Positions 25,438-32,660 of a stretch of 64,000 nt of DNA are shown here, in pieces. The stretch is from positions 744,001 through 808,000 of the forward strand of contig NZ_JBNGEN010000001.1 of NCBI RefSeq assembly GCF_049977365.1, written 5' to 3'. The position numbers and the translations under genes are program-made. Source of the stretch: Brachymonas sp049977365 (GTDB taxonomy: Bacteria > Pseudomonadota > Gammaproteobacteria > Burkholderiales > Burkholderiaceae_C). The notes beneath the pieces are model-generated. The model searched no databases and had not been told where the DNA came from. It worked only from the letters and a program-made list of their open reading frames with translations. The stretch's first letter is position 1. Each line of letters starts with the position of its first letter.

Positions 25438-25591
25438 CCCCCAGCCCCCTTTTGTCTTTTCGTCCCCATTTCCCGCCCGCTGCGGGGTCGGGATCGGGCT
25501 CTTACAATGCCACCGAAGCCCGATCGCCTGTCCGTGCCCCGGCTGCGCTCCCCTCAGCGCAGTGCTGTTCCTTTCCTGCGTGCCTGTGACC

Positions 25592-26593
25592 ATGTCCGAC
25601 CTTTCCCTTGATCTCCCCGATGCCCCCGTGACCGGCCCCGATGCGGCTGTGTCTTCCACCGATGCTCCTGCCGATCCGGCTGTCTCGCGCCGCAAGCGCG
25701 AGATGCACAAGCTCGAAAAGCGCCTGTGCCGCCTCACCGGACAGGCGATCGTGGACTACCGCATGATCGAGGAAGGCGACCGCGTCATGGTCTGCGTGAG
25801 CGGCGGCAAGGACAGCTACACCCTGCTCGACATCCTGCAGAAGCTCCAGCGCCGCGCCCCGGTGCGCTTCGAGCTCGTGGCCGTCAACCTCGACCAGAAG
25901 CAGCCCGGATTCCCGCCCGACATCCTGCCCGCCTATCTCGAAGGCACCGGCGTGCCCTTCCACATCGAGACCCAGGACACCTACAGCGTGGTCAAGCGCC
26001 TCATCCCCGAAGGCAAGACCATGTGCAGCCTGTGCTCGCGCCTGCGCCGAGGCATCCTGTACACGGTGGCGCGCCGCCTCGGCTGCAACAAGATCGCACT
26101 CGGCCACCACCGCGACGACATCGTTGCCACCTTCTTCCTCAACATGTTCTTCGGCGCCAAGCTCAAGGGCATGCCGCCCAAGCTGGTGAGCGACAACGGC
26201 GAGTTCATGGTCATCCGTCCCCTGGCCTACGTGCGCGAGGCCGACACCCAGCGCTGGGCAGACTACCGCGAATTTCCCATCATCCCCTGCAACCTGTGCG
26301 GCAGCCAGGAACACCTGCAGCGCAAGCAGGTCGGCCACATGCTGCGCGAATGGGAAAAGGAATACCCCGGCCGCACCGAACGCATCCTGCACGCCATGCA
26401 GAACGTGGTGCCGAGCCACCTGATGGACCGCGCCCTCCATGACTTCGAGCACCTGCGCACCACCGGCGTCCCGGATGCCGACGGCGACAAGGCCTTCGAC
26501 GAAGAATCCTTCCCTGCCGCTTCCGTGATCCAGCTCCCCGAAACCACTCCCCGCGGTCCCGCTGGGTGGACAGGCGAAGAGCCCGGAGCCTGA
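25592..26593 (+). CDS. ttcA: tRNA 2-thiocytidine(32) synthetase TtcA
   Basis: TtcA thiolates C32 of certain tRNAs, activating the base with ATP and using an iron-sulfur cluster. The 333-residue product has the PP-loop VCVSGGKDSYTLLD at about 68-81, the first Cys pair in MCSLCSRLRRG and a further Cys in PCNLCGSQEH. About 40 residues precede the conserved core (REMHKLEKRLCR), so the start at 25592 gives a slightly long but normal N-terminus. It follows folB by 154 bases and precedes the histidine phosphatase gene by 38. Confidence 0.95.
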   Translation: MSDLSLDLPDAPVTGPDAAVSSTDAPADPAVSRRKREMHKLEKRLCRLTGQAIVDYRMIEEGDRVMVCVSGGKDSYTLLDILQKLQRRAPVRFELVAVNLDQKQPGFPPDILPAYLEGTGVPFHIETQDTYSVVKRLIPEGKTMCSLCSRLRRGILYTVARRLGCNKIALGHHRDDIVATFFLNMFFGAKLKGMPPKLVSDNGEFMVIRPLAYVREADTQRWADYREFPIIPCNLCGSQEHLQRKQVGHMLREWEKEYPGRTERILHAMQNVVPSHLMDRALHDFEHLRTTGVPDADGDKAFDEESFPAASVIQLPETTPRGPAGWTGEEPGA

Positions 26594-26631
26594 ACACGGC
26601 TGCGCTCGCTGCGCAAGGAGACCATCGAAAC

Positions 26632-27294
26632 ATGACCGCCGCTGCTGCAACCCGACTGCTGGTGATCCGCCATGGCGAAACAGCCTGGAATGCCGCCCGC
26701 CGCATTCAGGGCCACACCGACATTCCGCTCGATGCCACAGGCGTAGCCCAGGCCGAACACCTGGCGGAAGCCCTGGCCGACAGCCCGATCCACGCGGTCT
26801 ACACAAGCGACCTGCAGCGGGCCGAACAGACCGCCCGCATCATCGCTGCCCCCCATCAGGCGCCCGTCACCCCGCTGCCCGCCCTGCGCGAACGCGGCTT
26901 CGGCAGCATCGAGGGCATGACCTTCCTCGATTTCGAGGTGCAGCGCCCGCAGGACTCGATGCACTGGCGCAAGCGCACCCCGGACTGGACGCCTCCGGAG
27001 GGCGGAGAATCCCTGCTCACCCTGCGCGAGCGCATCGTGGCCACCGTCAACGCCATCGGTGCGCGGCACAACGGCCAGCATGTCGCCATCGTCAGCCACG
27101 GTGGCGTGCTCGACATCCTGTACCGCGCTGCCACGCGGCAGGGACTGCAGGCTGCGCGCACCTGGTACCTGCCCAACTGCGCCATCAACCGCCTGCTCTG
27201 GACACCCGATGGCCTTACCCTCATAGGCTGGGGCGACACCCGTCACCTCGACGACATGGCCGAAGGCCCGCTGCACGACAGCAGCGTGCGCTGA
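26632..27294 (+). CDS. Histidine phosphatase family protein (phosphoglycerate mutase-like)
   Basis: A 220-residue branch-1 histidine phosphatase. The phospho-accepting RHGETAWN is at 13-20 (His14), VYTSDLQRAEQTA and LRERGFGSIEGM follow, and the second active-site histidine is in VAIVSHGGVLDILYR. It is too short and generic to call gpmA; GpmB- or CobC-like phosphatases of small phosphate esters are likely, and no cobalamin genes are nearby. AAGGAG lies about 12 bases before the ATG at 26632. Confidence 0.85.
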   Translation: MTAAAATRLLVIRHGETAWNAARRIQGHTDIPLDATGVAQAEHLAEALADSPIHAVYTSDLQRAEQTARIIAAPHQAPVTPLPALRERGFGSIEGMTFLDFEVQRPQDSMHWRKRTPDWTPPEGGESLLTLRERIVATVNAIGARHNGQHVAIVSHGGVLDILYRAATRQGLQAARTWYLPNCAINRLLWTPDGLTLIGWGDTRHLDDMAEGPLHDSSVR

Positions 27295-27341
27295 ATCACC
27301 GCCTGCTCGCCCACCCCTTCTGCCCTGCAAAGGAGGGCATC

Positions 27342-27370
27342 TTGTCAAAAACGGCACAAGGGGCGATAAT
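27342..27370 (+). promoter_or_regulatory. Strong sigma-70 promoter upstream of the infA leader
   Basis: TTGTCA (27342-27347), a 17-base spacer and GATAAT (27365-27370) make a near-consensus promoter pointing toward infA, with a predicted start near 27377. The next coding sequence begins only at 27914, so the transcript would carry a leader of about 540 bases or encode a separate small RNA. Confidence 0.65.
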
Positions 27371-27913
27371 GGCACGGCTTTTGGCATGCTCAGGCTGCAT
27401 GCCCAATGTGCAGGGGCCCGGTCGTGCATCGACACCGCCGGCCGCCCAGGTGGACAAACTGGAATTCTGTCCACCGTCCTCAGCGAGCGCCTCGCGCTCC
27501 AGGCTCCGGTTCCAGACCCTTCGGCTCCCACAACGGCATGCTCCGTGGGACAATCCTTCCTTTATCGACACTGAAGCGCCCTTGTCAGGCCAGGCACCAC
27601 AAGTGCCGTTCCCCCGACGATCCGCGCAGACTCTGACTCTCTCTTGAATCTTCATTTTCCTCGTACTCTCTCGGTAGGACGCTACGTCCTGACCCCCTCT
27701 TCCCGTCCCACGTCGTGCGGCCAATATGCCGCCTCCGTTTCCATCCGCAGTGGGCAGGGAACCTCGACGCATGACACGGTCATGCGCTTCAAGCCGCTTT
27801 TTCTCACTTCCGCTGCCGCCTGGGCCTACGCTCTGGCGCAAGGGCTGGAACACCTGCATCCCGGTGCAGCCACGCCCGCTCCCCTTTCGATTTCCTCTCT
27901 CTGACTGCATCCC
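27371..27913 (+). ncRNA. Candidate structured leader or small RNA upstream of infA
   Basis: No supported reading frame fills these 540 bases downstream of a strong promoter. Several perfect hairpins can be drawn: GGTGGACA (27449-27456) with TGTCCACC (27468-27475), GGCAC with GTGCC near 27592, and AGGACG-CTA-CGTCCT at about 27677. Stretches rich in CT (for example about 27636-27660 and 27880-27902) separate them. It does not match 4.5S RNA, tmRNA, RNase P RNA or 6S RNA as far as I can recognise. A long 5' leader for the IF-1 paralogue is the simplest reading. Confidence 0.35.
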
Positions 27914-28183
27914 ATGACCAAAGAAGAACTGATTGAAATGCATGGCATCGTGAACGAGGTCCTGCCCGATTCACGCTACCGCGTCACCCTCGAAAACGGC
28001 CACCAGCTCATTGCCTACACCGCCGGCAAGATGCGCAAGCACAGCATCCGCATCCTGGCAGGCGACCGCGTCTCGCTGGAGCTGTCGCCCTACGACATGG
28101 CCCGCGGCCGCATCACGTTCCGCTTCCTGGAACCGCGCAAGCCGGGCGGCCCCTCCGCTCCGGGCCCACGCCGCCGGTACTGA
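27914..28183 (+). CDS. infA: Translation initiation factor IF-1 paralogue
   Basis: An 89-residue S1/OB-fold protein of the IF-1 family, which binds the ribosomal A site during initiation. IEMHGIVNEVLPDSRYRVTL, HQLIAYTAGKMRKHSIRIL and LSPYDMARGRITFRF follow IF-1 in order. It has a Pro/Arg-rich C-terminal extension (EPRKPGGPSAPGPRRRY) and diverges from the canonical betaproteobacterial IF-1 that sits in the ribosomal protein operon, so it is probably the second copy (infA2) known in this group. No Shine-Dalgarno motif is visible before the ATG (CTGACTGCATCCC), which with the long leader suggests special translational control. Confidence 0.9.
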   Translation: MTKEELIEMHGIVNEVLPDSRYRVTLENGHQLIAYTAGKMRKHSIRILAGDRVSLELSPYDMARGRITFRFLEPRKPGGPSAPGPRRRY

Positions 28184-28245
28184 TCTGCGCACGCGGCATG
28201 CCTGTCCGCAGACCATGCCCCGCTGATAAAATCAGCACTTCCCCC

Positions 28246-28270
28246 CAGGAGCCGCCCACAGCGGCTCCTG
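28246..28270 (+). promoter_or_regulatory. Perfect 10-bp hairpin between infA and prfC
   Basis: CAGGAGCCGC (28246-28255), loop CCACA, GCGGCTCCTG (28261-28270). The following bases are CCGTTTCAGA, not a T-tract, so as an intrinsic terminator it would be weak. It ends 28 bases before the GTG start of prfC and could equally shape prfC translation. Confidence 0.45.
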
Positions 28271-28298
28271 CCGTTTCAGACTCCCCTTCTTCCGCGCC

Positions 28299-29930
28299 GT
28301 GTCCTCCTTCGCCTCCGAAACCCGCCGCCGCCGCACCTTCGCGATCATCTCCCACCCCGACGCCGGCAAGACCACGCTGACCGAGAAACTGCTGCTGTTC
28401 TCCGGCGCGATCCAGATTGCCGGCGCCGTCAAGGGCCGCAAGGCCAGCCGCCACGCCACCAGCGACTGGATGGAGATCGAGAAGCAGCGCGGCATCTCGG
28501 TGGCATCGAGCGTGATGCAGATGGTCTACCGCGACCATGTCATCAACCTGCTCGACACGCCCGGACACAAGGACTTCAGCGAGGACACCTACCGCGTGCT
28601 CACGGCCGTGGACTCAGCCCTCATGGTGATCGACGCGGCCAACGGCGTGGAAGCCCAGACCCGCCGCCTGATCGAGGTGTGTCGCCAGCGCGACACACCC
28701 ATCATCACCTTTGTCAACAAGATGGACCGCGAAGTGCGCGATCCGCTCGACATCCTCGACGAGGTGGAGCGCGAGCTGGGCATGCCCTGCGTGCCCATGA
28801 CCTGGCCGGTGGGTCAGGGCAAGACGTTCGGCGGCATCATCAACCTGCGCACCCGGGCCATGACGGTGTTCGAGTCGGGCAGCGAGCGCCGCCCGCAGGA
28901 CTTCGAGACCATCCCGCTGACCGAGCGCGACACCCTGATCGCCCGCTTCGGCCAGGCCTTTCTGGACGCCGAGGAAAGCATGGAGCTCGCTACCGGCGCC
29001 TCGCCGGAATGGGACCATGCCGCCTTTCTGGCCGGTCGCCAGACGCCCGTGTTCTTCGGCTCCGGGGTCAACAACTTCGGGGTGATGGAAGTGCTCGACG
29101 CGCTCGTCGATCTGGCCCCGCCACCCCAGCCCCGGGTCAGCCACGTGCTGGTCAACCGCCAGATGCAGGACAAGGAAATCCAGCCGGAAAACCCGACCTT
29201 TGCCGGCGTGGTCTTCAAGGTGCAGGCCAACATGGACGCCAACCACCGCGACCGCATCGCCTTCGTGCGCATGGCCAGCGGCAAGTACACCCCGGGCATG
29301 AAGCTCAGGGTACAGCGCACCGGCAAGGAGCTGCGCCCCACCAGCGTGGTCACTTTCCTGAGCCAGCGCCGCGAAGCCGTGGACGAGGCCTATGCGGGCG
29401 ACATCATCGGCTTCACCACGCATGGCGGGGTGCAGCTCGGCGACACCATCACCGATGGCGCCAACCTGCAGTTCACCGGCCTGCCCTTCTTTGCGCCGGA
29501 AATGTTCATGACCGTGGTGCTCAGGAATCCGTTGCGGACCAAGCAGCTCCAGCAGGGGCTGGCCCAGCTCGGCGAGGAAGGTGCCATCCAGGTCTTCAAG
29601 CCCGACATGGGCGGCAACATGCTGCTCGGTGCCGTGGGACAGCTGCAGTTCGAAGTGGTGCAGCACCGGCTCAAGACCGAGTACGACTGCGACGTGCGCC
29701 TCGAAGGATGCCAGTACACCGGCGCGCGCTGGATCTCCGCCGACACACCGCAGGATCTGCGCGCCTTCACCGACGCCTACCCCACCCGCATGGCCCACGA
29801 TGCGGCCGATGCGCTGGCCTACCTGTGCACCAGCCCCTATGACGTGCGGCTGGCACAGGAGCGCTTCCCGCGCATCCACTTCCACCCGCTGCGCGAACAC
29901 GCGGGGCTGACGCTCGACAGCGCCCACTGA
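28299..29930 (+). CDS. prfC: Peptide chain release factor 3
   Basis: RF3 is the translational GTPase that recycles RF1 and RF2 from the ribosome. The 543-residue product shows G1 SHPDAGKTTLTEKLL at 18-32, the RF3-specific switch region IQIAGAVKGRKASRHATSDW, G3 DTPGHKDFSEDTYR and G4 NKMDREVRDPLD, followed by domains II and III of normal length. The start is GTG at 28299 (MSSFASETRRR); no other in-frame start fits the family and no clear Shine-Dalgarno motif precedes it. A perfect hairpin lies just upstream. Confidence 0.96.
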   Translation: MSSFASETRRRRTFAIISHPDAGKTTLTEKLLLFSGAIQIAGAVKGRKASRHATSDWMEIEKQRGISVASSVMQMVYRDHVINLLDTPGHKDFSEDTYRVLTAVDSALMVIDAANGVEAQTRRLIEVCRQRDTPIITFVNKMDREVRDPLDILDEVERELGMPCVPMTWPVGQGKTFGGIINLRTRAMTVFESGSERRPQDFETIPLTERDTLIARFGQAFLDAEESMELATGASPEWDHAAFLAGRQTPVFFGSGVNNFGVMEVLDALVDLAPPPQPRVSHVLVNRQMQDKEIQPENPTFAGVVFKVQANMDANHRDRIAFVRMASGKYTPGMKLRVQRTGKELRPTSVVTFLSQRREAVDEAYAGDIIGFTTHGGVQLGDTITDGANLQFTGLPFFAPEMFMTVVLRNPLRTKQLQQGLAQLGEEGAIQVFKPDMGGNMLLGAVGQLQFEVVQHRLKTEYDCDVRLEGCQYTGARWISADTPQDLRAFTDAYPTRMAHDAADALAYLCTSPYDVRLAQERFPRIHFHPLREHAGLTLDSAH

Positions 29931-30111
29931 GAGACGGATACGTGCACAGGCCCCGGACGTGTCGCGTACGGGCCGCGTTTCCCTGCCCGACAGGACTGCA
30001 GTCTGTCGGGCAATGGCACAATGGGTACAGACCCTGCCGTGTCCGGCTCCACAGAGAGTGCAGACGGAGCAGGCACATGCCCCTCATCACAGCGACTGAC
30101 AAAGGAGTCCC

Positions 30112-30717
30112 ATGTCCCTCACCGTGATCCTTCTCTTTCTGGTGGCACTGACCCTGCTGGGCATCGTGGCGCTCTACAACCAGCTGGCACGCCTGCGCAA
30201 TGCCACTGCCAACGCCCGCGCGCAGATCGACGTGCAGCTCAAGCGCCGCTACGACCTGATCCCCAATCTGGTCGAGGTGGCGCGCAAGTACATGGCGCAC
30301 GAGCGCGAGACACTGGAAGCAGTTACCGCTGCGCGCAATGCCGCCAGCGATGCCCGTCAGGCACTTCAGCGTCAGCCTGCCAGCGCGCAGGCCGCTGCCG
30401 CGCTGGGTCAGACGGAGGCCCTGCTGCAGGGGCGCTACACCCAGCTGCTCGCCGTGGCCGAAGCCTATCCCGAGCTCAAGGCCGACCAGACCATGCGCGA
30501 CCTCGCCGAAGAGATCACCCATACCGAAAACACAGTGGGCTTTGCGCGCCAGGCCTACAACGACAGCGTGCTGGACTACAACAATGCCGTGGTGCAGTTT
30601 CCGAGCACGGTGGTGGCCAGGCTGTTCGGCTTTGTGCTGCTGCCGATGCTCGAAAGCATCCAGCGGCCCGAAGAACGCGATGCGCCCCGGGTGAACTTCT
30701 CCGGCTCCTCTGTCTGA
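30112..30717 (+). CDS. lemA: LemA family protein
   Basis: A 201-residue membrane-associated protein of the LemA family. Residues 3-22 are a hydrophobic anchor (SLTVILLFLVALTLLGIVAL in the N-terminus), followed by long alpha-helices with the family motifs RNATANARAQIDVQLKRR and YDLIPNLVEVARKY, and the C-terminal YNDSVLDYNNAVVQFPSTVV. The role is unclear; pairing with a membrane metalloprotease, as with the next gene only 36 bases away, is frequent. AAAGGAG lies five bases before the ATG. Confidence 0.93.
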   Translation: MSLTVILLFLVALTLLGIVALYNQLARLRNATANARAQIDVQLKRRYDLIPNLVEVARKYMAHERETLEAVTAARNAASDARQALQRQPASAQAAAALGQTEALLQGRYTQLLAVAEAYPELKADQTMRDLAEEITHTENTVGFARQAYNDSVLDYNNAVVQFPSTVVARLFGFVLLPMLESIQRPEERDAPRVNFSGSSV

Positions 30718-30753
30718 GCCCGCTCGGGCAGAGGTCGGAGTCCGCATACCGCC

Positions 30754-31800
30754 ATGCGTTTTCTGGAACACCAGCGCAGTGCCCGGCAGGCCACCAGCCG
30801 CCTGCTGCTGGCGTTCGGACTCACGGTGCTGCTGCTGTTGACGGCGGTCAACGGGGGGCTGATGCTGGTGTGGTGGGCGCTGTCGCACCTGCTGCACAGC
30901 CGCCAGACCTATCTGCCGCCCTTCTTCTTCCAGGTCAATACCGGGCTCGTGCTGCTGTTCGTGTTCGGGGGATGGTGGATCGAGAGCAGCAACCTCTCCC
31001 GGGGAGGGGCAGCCATTGCACGCCGCTGCGGCGCACGCGAGCTGCTGCTCGATGACCAGCACCCGACAGAAGTCCGGCTGCGCAACACCGTGCACGAGAT
31101 GACGGTGGCGGCCGGCATGCCGATGCCGGCGGTGATGGTGTTGCCGCGCCAGTGGGCCATCAATGCCTTTGCGGCTGGGCTCGAACCACGCCAGGCCGCC
31201 ATTGCCGTCACCGACGGTGCCCTCGACGCCCTGACCCGCGAGGAACTGCAGGGACTGGTGGCCCACGAGCTGAGCCACATTGCCGAGGGGGATACCCGCC
31301 TCAATACCCGGCTTGCGGGCATGGTGTTCGGGCTGGAGATGGTGTTTCGCTTCGGACAGGCGCTGGCCCAGATCCGTGCCGACGAACGGGGCAGCGCGAT
31401 GCGGGCGCTGTTTGGCCTGCCGGTGATGATCGTGGGATCGGCCGGTTGGGTGGCCGGGCGGCTGCTGTGTGCGGCAGTTTCCCGGCAGCGGGAATTTCTG
31501 GCGGACGCACGCGCCGTGCAGTGGACCCGCAACCCTGCCGGGCTCGGCGGGGTGCTGCTCAAGATCAGCTCGCAGCAATTCCGTCAGCAGGATGGGGCAT
31601 CGCCTTTCGTGGAGGACGATGCGGACGACGACACCCTGTGGGATGTGGACGCCTACATGCGCCAGCAGCCCATGATCACGCACATGCTGCTGGCCGAGCC
31701 GCTCACGCAGGGCTGGCAGCACAGGCTCGAACACTGGTTCAGCAGCCACCCCCCGCTCGACGAACGCATCCGCCGCATCTACGGCTACATGCCCGCCTGA
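30754..31800 (+). CDS. M48-family membrane zinc metalloprotease (HtpX-like)
   Basis: A 348-residue integral-membrane protease. Helices at about 17-45 and 57-75 precede the catalytic HELSH (His171, Glu172, His175) in LVAHELSHIAEGDTR; a hydrophobic segment at 221-245 (LPVMIVGSAGWVAGRLL) and the third zinc ligand region REFLADARAVQWTRNPAGL follow. The C-terminus has the conserved HPPLDERIRRIYGY. Related to HtpX, which removes misfolded membrane proteins, but longer and paired with lemA as in many betaproteobacteria. Confidence 0.92.
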   Translation: MRFLEHQRSARQATSRLLLAFGLTVLLLLTAVNGGLMLVWWALSHLLHSRQTYLPPFFFQVNTGLVLLFVFGGWWIESSNLSRGGAAIARRCGARELLLDDQHPTEVRLRNTVHEMTVAAGMPMPAVMVLPRQWAINAFAAGLEPRQAAIAVTDGALDALTREELQGLVAHELSHIAEGDTRLNTRLAGMVFGLEMVFRFGQALAQIRADERGSAMRALFGLPVMIVGSAGWVAGRLLCAAVSRQREFLADARAVQWTRNPAGLGGVLLKISSQQFRQQDGASPFVEDDADDDTLWDVDAYMRQQPMITHMLLAEPLTQGWQHRLEHWFSSHPPLDERIRRIYGYMPA

Positions 31801-31821
31801 GACGTCCCGCCAGCAACGGCA

Positions 31822-32430
31822 TCAGGCCAGCCCGACCAGCTCCAGATAGGCCCTGCGGGTGACGGGACCGACGTGCTCCACCACCTGCCGCCAGGGAGTC
31901 TGGTGCCGGATTTCCATGCGGGCACTGGCCACGGCCCGGGAGCGGCAATACCAGTGGCAGGTGTGCTGCATCAGAAGCATTTCGGCCGTCATGGTGTAGG
32001 CCTGTGCCTTGCGCTGGGCCGCGGTGTCCGTATCGGCATGGGTGGAGGCGACCCGCAGCCCCTGGGCGTGCAGCTCGAAGAGACGGCGCACGTCGAACCC
32101 CTGCCCCGGCAGCAGGAGATCGAGTCCCGGCACGCCCCAGGGGGAGACGCGCGCATCGCTCTCGCCCACCTGGGCAAACTCCCGTGCAAAGCGGTCGAAC
32201 TGGCTGCACAGGGCAGCCTCCACGGGTTCCAGCCGCCGCCAGAGCTGCATCTGCCGCTCGGGATCGTGCTCGCCTGCCGCACGCAAGTAGCCGTTGATGA
32301 GGGACTCCATGAGCTTCTCGATCTCGTAGTGCTGCAGATGGCCTGCCAGGATTGCCACACGCTTGCGCTGAAAATGCCCTCGCGCCATCCATATCCCCAC
32401 CAGCAGCAGGCCCAGACTCCAGTGATCCAT
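31822..32430 (-). CDS. Conserved hypothetical protein
   Basis: A 202-residue protein I do not recognise. The N-terminus MDHWSLGLLLVGIWMARG is hydrophobic enough for one membrane anchor or a peripheral helix, and the rest is soluble and helical, rich in Arg, Glu, His and Gln (HYEIEKLMESLINGYLRAAG, ERQMQLWRRLEPVEAAL). The central part has RRLFELHAQGLRVASTHADT and the C-terminus MEIRHQTPWRQVVEHVG. The start at 32430 is the last ATG before the body; a long open frame upstream has no support. It converges with the M48 protease and lies downstream of the ttr terminator on the same strand. No function is assigned. Confidence 0.65.
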   Translation of the reverse strand: MDHWSLGLLLVGIWMARGHFQRKRVAILAGHLQHYEIEKLMESLINGYLRAAGEHDPERQMQLWRRLEPVEAALCSQFDRFAREFAQVGESDARVSPWGVPGLDLLLPGQGFDVRRLFELHAQGLRVASTHADTDTAAQRKAQAYTMTAEMLLMQHTCHWYCRSRAVASARMEIRHQTPWRQVVEHVGPVTRRAYLELVGLA

Positions 32431-32539
32431 GCGTTCCCGTTTTGTGTATGCGTTGATCGAACCGGCTAGTGTAGGCCTGTTCGCGGCCCATCCTCGACCT
32501 GCCCCCATCCGATGCGTGCTCCGGCTCTGCGAACCGCAC

Positions 32540-32573
32540 AAAAAAGCCGCAGGCACCGGGAAAGGCCTGCGGC
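32540..32573 (-). terminator. Rho-independent terminator of ttrBCA
   Basis: On the minus strand GCCGCAGGC, a ten-base loop, GCCTGCGGC and then six T. The perfect nine-base-pair stem lies about 90 bases after the ttrA stop codon. Confidence 0.85.
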
Positions 32574-32660
32574 AAGCCGGAGGAGGACGCTCAGGCCTCC
32601 CCGGCAGAGGTGTGGAGACTTGCCCCCATGCAAGGCCATGAAGGGCGGCAGGTGCGTGCG

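Noticed and set aside
27371..27913. 4.5S, 6S, tmRNA or RNase P RNA in the infA leader
   Set aside because: None of the conserved landmarks of these RNAs could be seen; the stretch is reported only as a structured candidate.
28246..28270. Intrinsic terminator of infA
   Set aside because: Stem is perfect but the downstream bases are not T-rich, so it is listed as a regulatory hairpin instead.
29767..31749. 660-codon minus-strand frame opposite lemA and the M48 protease
   Set aside because: No recognisable motif, and it runs through two plus-strand genes with strong family signatures.
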